A stretch of DNA of 64,000 nt from Bacteroides sp. 214 (GCF_010501015.1 NZ_QVML01000004.1:173238-237237); one strand, 5' to 3'. Counted from the stretch's first letter, positions 1 through 8,666 are shown. The notes: generated by a model not told the origin, from the sequence alone. Program-made: numbers and translations.

Positions 1-312
1 AGTATTTATAGATTCATCGTTAAGTATTGAATAGAAACAAAGAAAGTCTGAGTTAATTGTGTAAGAAAATCGTTCAGTTGAGGTTTCCTCACTTGAATAT
101 ATTTCAATACCCTCTCCATTTGATGAGAACTCAAGAATCACACCATTTCCTACTGCTCTTAAGTTACCTTCATCGGGACCTTCTTCTACTAATTGCCACT
201 TACCAATGATCTTGTTTTCGTAGTCAACGTTGTCATTGTTGTCATCGCACGCCACAACACCTAACAACAGTATGGGGAGCAATACTAATAATTTAAGCCT
301 TTTATTTTTCAT
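1..312 (-). CDS. small surface lipoprotein, lipocalin-like; 3' end cut by window edge
   Basis: The ATG is at 310-312 and the frame stays open to the left edge of the window, so only about 104 residues are seen. The N-terminus is a lipoprotein signal peptide (MKNKRLKLLVLLPILLLGVV) with lipobox GVVAC; the Cys is followed by acidic and Asn residues, as in Bacteroidetes surface-export signals. The mature part has the KIIGKWQLVEEG motif that opens the beta-barrel-like part of most proteins in this array. The segment aligns without gaps to 7827-8138 and is nearly identical, so this is a duplicate of the gene next to the protease. Its function is unknown; a lipocalin-like fold is inferred from the G-x-W start motif and the beta-rich pattern. 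Confidence 0.8.
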   Translation of the reverse strand, partial: MKNKRLKLLVLLPILLLGVVACDDNNDNVDYENKIIGKWQLVEEGPDEGNLRAVGNGVILEFSSNGEGIEIYSSEETSTERFSYTINSDFLCFYSILNDESINT

Positions 313-415
313 GACTTTTTATGTTTTAGTTAATACTAAGAATGTGTTTCAATGTGTAACAACTGTATAGCTATTTTAAAAACCCTACAACTTGAACTTG
401 TTTAACTATATGTTA

Positions 416-1486
416 TTAATATAGATAATCATGCACAATAATTATCGAGTGTTTCGAAAGAAAAGCAACTATTCTTGGGGCTATTAAAAATGTTTTATGT
501 ATTCCTTCTACATTTTGGCTGGATTTTGTGTTTACCAACTCTTCGATGGTATTAAATTCATCTCCCGTTTTGTAAAGTGCATTATCAGTTGCAAAATAAA
601 CATGGTTGTTACAAACTATTGATGATAGAACCGGGTTGGTGCTTGAGGAGTTAAGCAACATCCATGTGCTCCCTCCGTCTGTGGTTCGATACACATTATT
701 CTCGGAAGTGAAAAGATAAACTGTCCATTCGTCACGAACACAGAAGGAGGTTATTTCTTCTTCGGGGGTGGTTACTAATTGATACCAGTTTTCACCGTTG
801 TTTTCTGTTTTAGCGAGGTGTTTCTTGTTGCTCCCTAAAGCATAACCAACAGGAGAAAAATCAGCAAATAGAATGTTGTTAAAACCACCAAAGGAGTCGT
901 TGCAATAAACTTTGTCTATGCTGAATCTATAGTACAATGGTAAAGCTAATCGAGTAGAATTATTAGAGCGCCAATCATGAACTACAATACGATCTAAATT
1001 GCCAACCTCATCAACTAAAAAACCAAATTTATCATCTTTGAAAATAACGTTATTGTAGGAAAAACCTCCACTTGCTTCAAAAGTCCATTGTTTTCCTGCA
1101 TCATCAGAATAGAAAAGGGGAGATAAATTGGGTTTGTCTTTCAACTTCACTATTGCACACAGCTTATCTGTGCTATATGCAGCAATATCTAATATAGATA
1201 AGCCAGTCTTATCTCCACTGTTAAATGATTGCTTTTTCCAAGATACTCCTCCTTTAGTAGTTTTAGCTATAACCGGTTCCTGAGTTTCCGGATCAAATCC
1301 GGAAATATAACCTACGTTTTTGTTAGCAAAAGTAATGCCTGTTGTAACTGCAGTGTCGAATACACGAACAACTTCTACTGCACCAAATTTTTCAGTAGGA
1401 TAATTCTCATCATTGTCATCGCACGCCACAACACCCAATAACAGTATGGGGAGCAATACTAATAATTTAAGCCTTTTATTTTTCAT
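416..1486 (-). CDS. lipoprotein with Asp-box/BNR-type beta-propeller
   Basis: A 356-residue protein. Residues 1-22 form a lipoprotein signal peptide (lipobox GVVAC, then DDNDEN). The mature part carries Asp-box-like repeats typical of sialidase/sortilin/YCF48 propellers: TKGGVSWKKQ, DDAGKQWTFE, NNGENWYQL and TDGGSTWMLL. The fold is therefore probably a beta-propeller. Asp boxes are structural and no catalytic set was recognised, so a binding role is more likely than enzyme activity. The first about 85 bp (leader plus signal peptide) are almost identical to those of the gene ending at 312, although the mature domains are unrelated. The surface location is inferred from the acidic residues after the Cys. 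Confidence 0.8.
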   Translation of the reverse strand: MKNKRLKLLVLLPILLLGVVACDDNDENYPTEKFGAVEVVRVFDTAVTTGITFANKNVGYISGFDPETQEPVIAKTTKGGVSWKKQSFNSGDKTGLSILDIAAYSTDKLCAIVKLKDKPNLSPLFYSDDAGKQWTFEASGGFSYNNVIFKDDKFGFLVDEVGNLDRIVVHDWRSNNSTRLALPLYYRFSIDKVYCNDSFGGFNNILFADFSPVGYALGSNKKHLAKTENNGENWYQLVTTPEEEITSFCVRDEWTVYLFTSENNVYRTTDGGSTWMLLNSSSTNPVLSSIVCNNHVYFATDNALYKTGDEFNTIEELVNTKSSQNVEGIHKTFLIAPRIVAFLSKHSIIIVHDYLY

Positions 1487-1519
1487 GACTTTTTATGTTT
1501 TTAATTACTACTAAGAATA

Positions 1520-1981
1520 TTATATATATTCATAGTGCGTTTTTTTGAAAAGTATATATTTATCGTTATCGTAAAAGAGTTGTAAACTAGTTCCCGAACA
1601 AATATAAGTAGTGGCATTTATTAGACATTGTGAATACAAATATCCATTGCCAAGTTCTCCTGCTGTTGTTTGAAGGGTAATTTCAAATTTAATTGTGTTA
1701 TGCTCTTGAACTGTACAGGTTCCTGTTATTGAATTAAGAGTTGTGGTAGTATAGAATATTCCCTCTTTTTTCAAGTTTAGCACATAACAATTCTCACAAT
1801 CGGTCGGTTCTACAGTTGTTATAATCGTGCTTCCAACTTCTCCTAAACCTACAATTTTCCATGACCCGATAAGCTCCTCGGATATTATTGGACCATCATT
1901 GCTATCCGAACAGTTACTCAATGATAGGATTGTGAATAATCCAATAAAACATAAAAACAGGTGTTTTGTATCTGTTCTCAT
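1520..1981 (-). CDS. small lipoprotein, lipocalin-like, own signal peptide
   Basis: A 153-residue protein starting three bases after the stop of the upstream gene, so the two are surely co-transcribed. Its signal peptide (MRTDTKHLFLCFIGLFTILS, lipobox LSNC) is not the shared cassette of its neighbours. The mature part opens with ELIGSWKIVGLGEVG, the same G-x-W start seen in the lipocalin-like members of this array, and contains four Cys (a CENC pair, a TCTV Cys and a YSQC Cys) plus a later YICSG Cys that could form disulfides. No precise family was recognised; it is a hypothetical exported lipoprotein. Confidence 0.7.
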   Translation of the reverse strand: MRTDTKHLFLCFIGLFTILSLSNCSDSNDGPIISEELIGSWKIVGLGEVGSTIITTVEPTDCENCYVLNLKKEGIFYTTTTLNSITGTCTVQEHNTIKFEITLQTTAGELGNGYLYSQCLINATTYICSGTSLQLFYDNDKYILFKKTHYEYI

Positions 1982-1984
1982 AAT

Positions 1985-2434
1985 TCATCCTTTTTTAATT
2001 ATAAATGTGATTCTTTCTTTTCCTTGCAGTTTCTCAACAAGAATACCATAACCAAAGACATCCGGACGAGTGGCAAGTCCACTTATTACTAACAGATAAA
2101 CATAACTGTTGCTGGACTTTTTTAGAAAAGAATGTTTCATATAGCTTACCTCATTGCTATATGTTCCATAACCCAAGAGCAATGTGTGGCTTTCAAAATC
2201 AATTTGTTGTAACTCTTCAAACCTAGCCAATTCTTCTTTTGAGTACACTGCTTCCAATTCTTTCTGAGATTGAATGACAAGTGATTCTCGTGAACTGTTT
2301 GGAAGTAGTTTTGGCAATTCTTTCACGATAACTGCATCAGGGTAATCCATGTTACCGTCATTGTCATCGCACGCCGCTATGCCCAATATCAATATGGGCA
2401 GCAATATTAATAATTTGAGCTTTTTAATTTTCAT
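1985..2434 (-). CDS. small lipoprotein, possible PrcB-C-like domain
   Basis: A 149-residue protein with the cassette-type signal peptide (MKIKKLKLLILLPILILGIA, lipobox GIAAC, then DDNDGN). The mature part runs through a charged helix (SQKELEAVYSKEELARFEEL) into IDFESHTLLLGYG and a beta-rich end. The DF-x-x-x-x-LLLGYG strand resembles the PrcB C-terminal domain found in bacterial lipoproteins linked to proteolysis, but this is a resemblance by eye, not a profile match. It lies within the lipoprotein array and is followed at three bases by the next gene. Confidence 0.65.
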   Translation of the reverse strand: MKIKKLKLLILLPILILGIAACDDNDGNMDYPDAVIVKELPKLLPNSSRESLVIQSQKELEAVYSKEELARFEELQQIDFESHTLLLGYGTYSNEVSYMKHSFLKKSSNSYVYLLVISGLATRPDVFGYGILVEKLQGKERITFIIKKG

Positions 2435-2501
2435 GCTTTTTTATGTTTTTGTTAATACAAAAAGTTCTGCTCAGAGTTTTTAGCAGTACTCTTTATAAGT
2501 G

Positions 2502-2984
2502 TTATTCTTTAAGTATTGTGTTTAATTTTTTGTTTGCAACCTTTGGATAAATCCCCCAATAATACATATTGCTTACTGCTGGGTAATTATTTTCATTCGA
2601 ATCAACTGTTAATTCTAATACGATTATATTTGTTTCGATAATTCTCTGTTCGCTAACAAAGCACGATGTGTTAGGTACTTTCTTTTGTCCTACAATTAAA
2701 GAATATTGCGAAAAATCAATATTCGGAAGATTATTACAATCACAAATGCTTTGCAACTCTGCAAAACTATTTATTAAGTAGGATAATTCATCGTTGTTTC
2801 CCAGAAAGAAACAATCTGACTTGGTTGCTGTCTGAACCGGTAAATGCTCTTCAAAGAAATGAAGAATCTCTTGTTCTGGTGTGATAGGGTAAATGATCTT
2901 TTCATCATTACTCTCATCGCACGCCACAACACCCAATACCAGTATGGGTAGCAGCATTAATAATCTAAGTCTTTTATTTTTCAT
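2502..2984 (-). CDS. small lipoprotein, possible PrcB-C-like domain
   Basis: A 160-residue protein with the shared cassette signal peptide (MKNKRLRLLMLLPILVLGVV, lipobox GVVAC, acidic residues following). The centre has IDFSQYSLIVGQKKVPNTSC, which parallels the IDFESHTLLLGYG strand of the next gene downstream, so the two may be distant paralogs. Cys residues at SDCFF, QSICDCNN and TSCFVS could form disulfides. It probably has a beta-sandwich fold. The function is unknown and the family assignment is tentative. Confidence 0.65.
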   Translation of the reverse strand: MKNKRLRLLMLLPILVLGVVACDESNDEKIIYPITPEQEILHFFEEHLPVQTATKSDCFFLGNNDELSYLINSFAELQSICDCNNLPNIDFSQYSLIVGQKKVPNTSCFVSEQRIIETNIIVLELTVDSNENNYPAVSNMYYWGIYPKVANKKLNTILKE

Positions 2985-3022
2985 GATTTTTATGTTTTAG
3001 TTAACACTAAGAATGTGTTGGA

Positions 3023-3424
3023 TTATTTTATTCGTTTATAGATAAAAGAAGAAAATTGCGGAGTCACATAGAGCCATCCCAAGTGTAATTTATCATCATA
3101 AAATTCATACGAATAGCTAAAGGCAATTATTTCCTCGCCATTCTCAACATAATAATGGTGTAGAATTTTCTTTTCGGAATCAATTTTATACATGTAAGGT
3201 TGTATTTCGTATTCTTTTGATTCATAATAATACCTACAAATGGTACCATCAGGGAGATACTCCTCATGGTATTTAGGTATAACTTCTATATCTCCTCTTT
3301 TAATCATTTCCCACTTCCCCAAGATAGTCTTTTGTGGGTCCTTCTCGTCATTGTCATCGCACGCCGCTATGCCCAATACCAGTATGGGTAGCAGCATTAA
3401 TAATTTAAGTCTTCTAATTTTCAT
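3023..3424 (-). CDS. small lipocalin-like lipoprotein
   Basis: A 133-residue protein with the cassette signal peptide (MKIRRLKLLMLLPILVLGIA, lipobox GIAAC). The mature part starts KDPQKTILGKWEMIKRGD and continues as alternating strands ending SSFIYKRIK. It is a clear paralog of the gene at 4759-5178: shared KDPQK-ILGKWE, YYYESKEYE, YEFYDDKLH/YKFYDDKLR and a final YKRIK. A lipocalin-like barrel is likely, with ligand unknown. It is preceded by the shared leader. Confidence 0.7.
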   Translation of the reverse strand: MKIRRLKLLMLLPILVLGIAACDDNDEKDPQKTILGKWEMIKRGDIEVIPKYHEEYLPDGTICRYYYESKEYEIQPYMYKIDSEKKILHHYYVENGEEIIAFSYSYEFYDDKLHLGWLYVTPQFSSFIYKRIK

Positions 3425-3476
3425 AACTTTTTATGTTCTAGTTAATACTAATAATGTGTTTCAATGTGTAACTTCT

Positions 3477-3866
3477 TCAGTTTGAACGTTTATAAACATA
3501 GACTAAGTTACTTAGGTTATATTCCGGTCCTCGTACCTCAAATATTTTGAGTAGTTCATTGTTAATTAAACACTTACAGTAGTAACTGTTATTAAAGACA
3601 AGCAAACTGAAATCAATACTATATTGTCCTTGCAGATAGGTGTCTTCTTTGGCATTATAAAATAAAAAAGTTGCATCAGAAATAAATTCAATGTAACTAC
3701 CATTGGGGGTAATGGTTTCCATGTCGTTTATACTTCCTTGTTCTACCAGATGCCATTTCCCGAGAATTGTATTTTTGTAATCGTCTTTTTTATTGTCATC
3801 GCACGCCACAACACCCAATACCAATATGGGGAGTAGCATTAAAGATTTGATTCTTTTTAGCTTCAT
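3477..3866 (-). CDS. small lipocalin-like lipoprotein, duplicate of 8191-8580
   Basis: A 129-residue protein whose mature part differs from the 8191-8580 product at only a few positions (for example F for S in QYSID-F-SLL and N for S in CLI-N-NEL). The signal peptides differ more: MKLKRIKSLMLLPILVLGVV here, MKIKRLKLLMLLPMLVLGMV there. This N-terminus instead resembles that of the adjacent gene ending at 4288, so the gene looks mosaic, with duplicated body and exchanged signal peptide. It starts two bases after the upstream stop. Core motif NTILGKWHLVEQG; function unknown. Confidence 0.75.
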   Translation of the reverse strand: MKLKRIKSLMLLPILVLGVVACDDNKKDDYKNTILGKWHLVEQGSINDMETITPNGSYIEFISDATFLFYNAKEDTYLQGQYSIDFSLLVFNNSYYCKCLINNELLKIFEVRGPEYNLSNLVYVYKRSN

Positions 3867-3868
3867 GG

Positions 3869-4288
3869 TTATTTAATTCGTGTGTATATTTTAACATAAG
3901 GATATCCCATGTACATTGGAACTTGTCCATATATAAGCTTTGTTCTCAGTTTGTTATTAAAAAAATGATAGCTATGGATTCCAATAGGGTTTTCATCATT
4001 ACCCCAATAGTGATAAAGATGTTTTGAATCAATAGTGTAATTATAGCCTTCTTTTGCTACATCTTCATCCGCAACATCTCTCTTAAATGTCCCGTTAGAG
4101 AAATATTCAAGGATTACTTTATTCTTTACTGCTTTTAAGTTACCTTCATCGGGACCTTCTTCCACCAGTTGCCACTTACCAATAATCTTGTTTTCGTAGT
4201 CAATACTGCCATTGCTGTCATCGCACGCCACAACACCCAATACCAACAGGGGGAGCAGCATTAATAATTTAATTCTTTTTAGCTTCAT
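3869..4288 (-). CDS. small lipocalin-like lipoprotein
   Basis: The start is taken at the internal Met beginning MKLKRIKLLMLLPLLVLGVV, two bases after the upstream stop; an in-frame ATG at 4321 would overlap that gene and put 11 extra residues before the signal peptide. The mature protein has lipobox GVVAC, then DDSNGSIDYENKIIGKWQLV, the motif shared with 1-312, 4291-4719 and 7722-8138. It ends in a Tyr- and Lys-rich strand (YPYVKIYTRIK). Length about 139 residues. Lipocalin-like by pattern; ligand and role unknown. Confidence 0.72.
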   Translation of the reverse strand: MKLKRIKLLMLLPLLVLGVVACDDSNGSIDYENKIIGKWQLVEEGPDEGNLKAVKNKVILEYFSNGTFKRDVADEDVAKEGYNYTIDSKHLYHYWGNDENPIGIHSYHFFNNKLRTKLIYGQVPMYMGYPYVKIYTRIK

Positions 4289-4290
4289 AG

Positions 4291-4719
4291 CTAATTTATT
4301 AGTTTGTATATTTTTACCCAAGGTGCTCCCATTGAATCATCAATAAGCCCTTGGATGAGTTTTGTCATTAGGTACTTGTTGTGAAATTTGTACTCATACG
4401 TCCAAGTGTCAATCGGTTGCCCTTCTGTGTAAATAAGATGATAATAAAGAGTTTTGGAATCAATAGTGTACGTGAAATTCTCTCTTGCAGAACCTTCGTT
4501 AAAGTACTGTTCGACCACATTCCCGTTTGGTAAATACTCCACCACAACTCCATTCTCTACAGCTTTTAAGCTGCTTTCATCATAACCTTGTTCCACCAGT
4601 TGCCACTTACCAATAATCTTGTTTTCGTAGTCAATACTGTCATTGCTGTCATCGCACGCCACAACACCCAATAGCAGTATGGGGAGCAATACTAATAATC
4701 TAAGTCTTTTAATTTTCAT
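4291..4719 (-). CDS. small lipocalin-like lipoprotein
   Basis: A 142-residue paralog of the 3869-4288 product: KIIGKWQLVEQG, a central FTYTIDSKTLYYH matching YNYTIDSKHLYHY, and a final WVKIYKLIN. The signal peptide is the cassette type (MKIKRLRLLVLLPILLLGVV, lipobox GVVAC). The shared leader lies upstream at about 4720-4750. The tandem position and similarity to the next gene point to local duplication. Function unknown. Confidence 0.72.
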   Translation of the reverse strand: MKIKRLRLLVLLPILLLGVVACDDSNDSIDYENKIIGKWQLVEQGYDESSLKAVENGVVVEYLPNGNVVEQYFNEGSARENFTYTIDSKTLYYHLIYTEGQPIDTWTYEYKFHNKYLMTKLIQGLIDDSMGAPWVKIYKLIN

Positions 4720-4758
4720 GACTTTCTATGTTTTAGTTAATACTAAGAATGTGTTGGA

Positions 4759-5178
4759 TTATTTTATTCGTTTATAAATATGAGTAGTAATCCCATGCAG
4801 CCCTTGGTTTATGTGTTTTATACGCAATTTATCATCATAGAACTTGTACGAATATTGAATAGCGTTTATCTCTTCGCCATCTAGAAACCAATGATAATAT
4901 AGAAATGATTTCTTAGAATCAAAAGAATACTTATAGCCTTTCATTTCATATTCTTTTGATTCATAATAATACAAACCAACTGTGCCATCAGAAAAGTACT
5001 CTTTGTAATAACGAGGTGCTGCAACTTCATTAACATTAGGCCAATCTCCTATTGCAAATATTTCCCACTTCCCCAAGATAACCTTTTGCGGGTCCTTCTC
5101 GTCATTGTCATCACACGCTACCATACCCAATACCAACATGGGTAGCATCATTAATAATTTAAGTCTTCTAATTTTCAT
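4759..5178 (-). CDS. small lipocalin-like lipoprotein, first gene of its operon
   Basis: A 139-residue paralog of the 3023-3424 product (ILGKWEIFAIGD, YYYESKEYEMKGYKY, YKFYDDKLRIKH). Signal peptide MKIRRLKLLMMLPMLVLGMV with lipobox GMVAC, then DDNDEK. It is the first gene behind the putative promoter at 5257-5264 and probably leads a polycistron reaching past the left edge of the window, since no other promoter-like box was seen between the genes. Function unknown; surface exposure inferred. Confidence 0.72.
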   Translation of the reverse strand: MKIRRLKLLMMLPMLVLGMVACDDNDEKDPQKVILGKWEIFAIGDWPNVNEVAAPRYYKEYFSDGTVGLYYYESKEYEMKGYKYSFDSKKSFLYYHWFLDGEEINAIQYSYKFYDDKLRIKHINQGLHGITTHIYKRIK

Positions 5179-5256
5179 GCTTTTTTATGTTTTAGTTAAT
5201 ACTAAGAATGTGTCTTGATGTGTTACAGCTTTTTTGTTTGCAACAATAATATTCTA

Positions 5257-5264
5257 CAAACTTA
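5257..5264 (-). promoter_or_regulatory. putative promoter -7 box of the lipoprotein operon
   Basis: On the minus strand this reads TAAGTTTG, an exact match to the Bacteroidetes -7 consensus TAnnTTTG. The surrounding 5179-5345 is nearly identical to 8581-8748, which stands at the same distance from the other leading lipoprotein gene, supporting a duplicated promoter region. No good -33 TTG was seen at standard spacing. Confidence 0.5.
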
Positions 5265-5435
5265 ACAATCGTTTTTTGTTTTAACGAATAAAAAGCAAGA
5301 AATATTAACAGATGTGTTGAGAAACATAGAAGTTATGGAGCCATATATTCCCTACTTACCACACCCGCCAATTTGAGCGTCGATGTGATAAATAAGTATT
5401 TGGAGATGAAGAGTAGGCAGTTGTTGTAAATGAAA

Positions 5436-5478
5436 TGTGGTGTGAAAAGCCGGTAGAATACCAACTCTTCACACCACA
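5436..5478 (-). terminator. hairpin after the protease gene
   Basis: Arms GTGGTGTGAA (5437-5446) and TTCACACCAC (5468-5477), 11 bp with the flanking T-A pair. It lies just past the stop of the protease on the minus strand. The U-tract is poor, so it could be a processing or stabilising hairpin rather than a strong terminator. The remaining 5265-5435 shows only the duplicated promoter sequence. Confidence 0.45.
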
Positions 5479-5493
5479 CTTTTGTTGATGAGT

Positions 5494-7725
5494 CTATTTT
5501 TTATATAGTATCTGCTTAACTACTGCTTTCCCGTCAACCACTAAATGAACAAAATACATTCCGGCTGACAAGCCACTTAAGGATATTTGTGTACGTTCCG
5601 ATTCACACTCTACTTCTCTTACCATGCCCAGTAACTCATGCCATACCTGAATGGTATATCTCTTGTTGGCAGTTCCTGCAAGTTGAGATTTGCTGGCAAT
5701 GCTCTTTGTTTCGGCATTTTCCGATATGGAGACTGTAATAATATCATCTGCCGGATTTGGGTAGCAACTAAAAGTAATAGGGTCTTCACCCGGTCCGGGA
5801 GGAAGAGATGTTCCTTGCCGAACTTCGAGTCGTATTTGCACAGCGCTGCTTGTGCCGCAGCCATTTATGGCACGTACCTTGAATATTTGCGTTCCGATGC
5901 CTCTTGGTGTTATCTTTACGCAGTTTAGCCCACGAGTTATGTTCACACAACTGCCCGATACCTCTTCTATATCATACGTAAGATAAGGCATCTCGGTATA
6001 TCCCTGATCGTCGAAATAGATAAAGTAATAGCGACCGGGAATCTGGTAGTCGTAAGTAATGGAATAAGTTACCATGTCGGACGTTGAGTATGGAGTTCCA
6101 TCCATCCAAGTTACAGGGAGCGAGGGAGTGCCCACCGCAATGTTATTTTTCTCTAACCTGATTGTTTGTCCAGAGAAGGTTACATCCGCATAGATATCAT
6201 GCTGCCCAGCGACTTTCTTTCTGAAAACAGCAGTATCTGTTCCTTGACCTGATACTAATTGCAGGGTAGAAGTGTGAAATACAACATTGCTGCCCCACGT
6301 TATTGTTGCACCTGTAGGGAGGTTGCTGATGGTGTAGGTGGCTTGGTCACAGATTTGGTCGGGGCCGGAGATGGAAAAGTCAGGCTTAACTGTTTCGACT
6401 GTATTTACCCCACTGCCTATTGGGTCTAACCAATTGCTTAATCTAGTAGAGTTTGTACCTCCGCCGGTCCATGATAAGTCAAAGCGTCCATACTCAGCTC
6501 GCGGTTGTTCACAATATGATTTAAATGGATTATAATTTTGGTTGCCATGTAACTGTCCCACTACTTTATGATCTTGATTTAATATTGGTGACCCAGAGGA
6601 ACCATGTTCAACAATACCTGAATCAAAGTATACTAACCAATGGCTATTATTAACAAACCAAGTGCTTTTTTGAAAACTATTATTTTCAAAAGAGATTTTC
6701 ATTACATCTCCTGCAGGATGGTGAATGCCTGTGCCTGAAGTAGGAGTGTTGTTGCTCTTATCCCAACCTAAAAACGTGAATTGTTGGTTTAATGCTGGTG
6801 TCGTTAATTCTAATAAAGCAAAATCACTAGTTTGCCAAGATGACCTTAAATTTGCCCCATTAAGAGTGATATAGCTTGTTGAAGTTGTTCCATTGCACAT
6901 AGCTTTTTTGTATTGAAAACGAAAAGCCCAATTTTGTTCACTACCATCTAGACAGTGATAAGCAGTAAGGAAGTATGGCTTAAAGTCCTGGCTTGTGTTA
7001 TTTAATAAAGAACCGGAACACCACGCATCTCCTCCAGATAACAAAATCATTGCGATAGCATCTGACTCCCTGCTCCAACTTGAGTGACATGTAATATCAT
7101 TGTGGCAAGAAGATGCATTCCCTATTCCAGGTTCACTAAACATATTTATGTATCCATGTACAACGCGAGAAATACTTAATGATGATTTTTCTTTTGAGTT
7201 AATAGGTTCGAGGAGTTGGATAATAACCTCATCACCTTTTATTAAATCTGTAAGGAACAACATGTCTTTTTCCGTATTTTGCTTTTCTGTGACTGGTCCA
7301 TATACCATTGATTTGTCTGTGTTATATATGTATAGGCAAGCTCCAGCAGGCAAAAATAGATGGTCAAAAATAAAGTTCAAAGAATAAGCTCCAGTGGACG
7401 ATATTGTCATACTCCAAATGTTTGAAATAGCATTTGAACTCCATGTACCATCTGCAAGCGTATATTTTGTGTTGAATGCATGCCCAAATTTTAAAGGCAA
7501 AACGCTGCCTTGCCTTTTTTGAATTTCGTCTTCTTTTCTAACTCTCTGAACATCAACAAGAGGCATTTTTTTTGTCGGTATTGCTGCTTTGTGCTGAATT
7601 GTTAAAGCTTCCTTACGAAAGGGGAGGCTGTCAAAATCATTTTTGTTTGTAAAGAAGGAAGAAGAGACTTGTGCTGATAAATTGGCACAATAAAATAAAC
7701 TAATTAAAAGAATGGTCTTTTTCAT
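5494..7725 (-). CDS. secreted lysyl-endopeptidase-like serine protease with T9SS sorting domain
   Basis: A 743-residue protein with signal peptide MKKTILLISLFYCANLSAQ. After a propeptide-like region comes a chymotrypsin-fold domain with His257 in TAYHCLDG, Asp301 in SDFALLEL and Ser377 in HGSSGSPIL. The GSSGSP serine motif and the QLHGN that follows match Achromobacter-type lysyl endopeptidases rather than GDSGGP trypsins. Ig-like or PKD-like repeats follow (about 450-640). The last about 85 residues form a type A T9SS C-terminal domain: SCYPNPADD near its start, GLSAGMYFVHL near the end and a basic tail. It is therefore likely exported by Sec then T9SS and released or anchored outside. The start overlaps the stop of the upstream lipoprotein gene by four bases (ATGA), so the two are probably translationally coupled. 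Cleavage specificity for Lys is inferred only. Confidence 0.88.
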   Translation of the reverse strand: MKKTILLISLFYCANLSAQVSSSFFTNKNDFDSLPFRKEALTIQHKAAIPTKKMPLVDVQRVRKEDEIQKRQGSVLPLKFGHAFNTKYTLADGTWSSNAISNIWSMTISSTGAYSLNFIFDHLFLPAGACLYIYNTDKSMVYGPVTEKQNTEKDMLFLTDLIKGDEVIIQLLEPINSKEKSSLSISRVVHGYINMFSEPGIGNASSCHNDITCHSSWSRESDAIAMILLSGGDAWCSGSLLNNTSQDFKPYFLTAYHCLDGSEQNWAFRFQYKKAMCNGTTSTSYITLNGANLRSSWQTSDFALLELTTPALNQQFTFLGWDKSNNTPTSGTGIHHPAGDVMKISFENNSFQKSTWFVNNSHWLVYFDSGIVEHGSSGSPILNQDHKVVGQLHGNQNYNPFKSYCEQPRAEYGRFDLSWTGGGTNSTRLSNWLDPIGSGVNTVETVKPDFSISGPDQICDQATYTISNLPTGATITWGSNVVFHTSTLQLVSGQGTDTAVFRKKVAGQHDIYADVTFSGQTIRLEKNNIAVGTPSLPVTWMDGTPYSTSDMVTYSITYDYQIPGRYYFIYFDDQGYTEMPYLTYDIEEVSGSCVNITRGLNCVKITPRGIGTQIFKVRAINGCGTSSAVQIRLEVRQGTSLPPGPGEDPITFSCYPNPADDIITVSISENAETKSIASKSQLAGTANKRYTIQVWHELLGMVREVECESERTQISLSGLSAGMYFVHLVVDGKAVVKQILYKK

Positions 7726-8138
7726 GGTGTCATCTTTTTATATCGTTTAACAATCGGAAGCGTGAACTCAATAGCTCCAGATAATAATTTTGTTTCTAAT
7801 TTATTTCCATAAAATCTGTATTCATAAGTATTTATAGATTCATCGTTAAGTATTGAATAGAAACAAAGAAAGTCTGAGCTAATTGTGTAAGAAAATCGTT
7901 CAGTTGAGGTTTCCTCACTTGAATATACTTCAATACCCTCTCCATTTGATGAGAACTCAAGAATCACTCCATTTCCTACTGCTTTTAAGCTACCTCCATC
8001 GGGACCTTCTTCTACTAATTGCCACTTACCAATGATCTTGTTTTCGTAGTCAATATTGCCATTGCTGTCATCGCACGCCACAACACCCAATACCAGCATG
8101 GGTAGCAGCATTAATAATTTAAGCCTTTTGTTTTTCAT
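7722..8138 (-). CDS. small lipocalin-like lipoprotein coupled to the protease
   Basis: A 138-residue protein with signal peptide MKNKRLKLLMLLPMLVLGVV, lipobox GVVAC, then DDSNGNIDYENKIIGKWQLV. Its coding sequence from 7827 to 8138 is nearly identical to 1-312, giving a recent duplication. Its stop overlaps the protease start (ATGA), which suggests co-translation. A small secreted beta-barrel protein coupled to a protease could be an inhibitor, chaperone or tether; this is inference from position only. Confidence 0.75.
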   Translation of the reverse strand: MKNKRLKLLMLLPMLVLGVVACDDSNGNIDYENKIIGKWQLVEEGPDGGSLKAVGNGVILEFSSNGEGIEVYSSEETSTERFSYTISSDFLCFYSILNDESINTYEYRFYGNKLETKLLSGAIEFTLPIVKRYKKMTP

Positions 8139-8190
8139 GACTTTTTATGTTTTAGTTTATACTAAGAATATGTTTCAATGTGTAACTTCT

Positions 8191-8580
8191 TTAGTTTGAA
8201 CGTTTATAAACATAGACTAAGTTACTTAGGTTATATTCCGGTCCTCGTACCTCAAATATTTTGAGTAATTCATTGCTAATTAAACACTTACAGTAGTAAC
8301 TGTTATTAAAGACAAGCAAACTAGAGTCAATACTATATTGTCCTTGCAGATAGGTGTCTTCTTTGGCATTATAAAATAAAAAAGTTGCATCAGAAATAAA
8401 TTCAATGTAACTACCATTGGGGGTAATGGTTTCCATGTCGTTTATACTTCCTTGTTCTACCAGATGCCATTTCCCGAGAATTGTATTTTTGTAATCGTCT
8501 TTTTTGCTGTCATCGCACGCCACCATACCCAATACCAACATGGGTAGCAGCATTAATAATTTAAGTCTTTTAATTTTCAT
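8191..8580 (-). CDS. small lipocalin-like lipoprotein, first gene of the protease operon
   Basis: A 129-residue protein, near-identical in its mature part to the 3477-3866 product but with a different cassette signal peptide (MKIKRLKLLMLLPMLVLGMV, lipobox GMVAC, then DDSKKD). It is the first gene behind the promoter box at 8659-8666 and is followed by 7722-8138 and the protease in the same direction. The body carries NTILGKWHLVEQG and a YYCKC Cys pair. Function unknown. Confidence 0.75.
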   Translation of the reverse strand: MKIKRLKLLMLLPMLVLGMVACDDSKKDDYKNTILGKWHLVEQGSINDMETITPNGSYIEFISDATFLFYNAKEDTYLQGQYSIDSSLLVFNNSYYCKCLISNELLKIFEVRGPEYNLSNLVYVYKRSN

Positions 8581-8658
8581 AACTTTTTATGTTTTAGTTA
8601 ATACTAAGAATGTGTCCTGGTATGTTACAGCTTTTTTGTTTGCAACAATAATATGCTA

Positions 8659-8666
8659 CAAACTTA
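8659..8666 (-). promoter_or_regulatory. putative promoter -7 box of the protease/lipoprotein operon
   Basis: The minus strand reads TAAGTTTG (TAnnTTTG consensus), about 80 bp upstream of the first ATG. The whole 8581-8748 block is a duplicate of 5179-5345. Between 8749 and 8945 only AT-rich sequence without recognisable features was seen. Confidence 0.5.
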
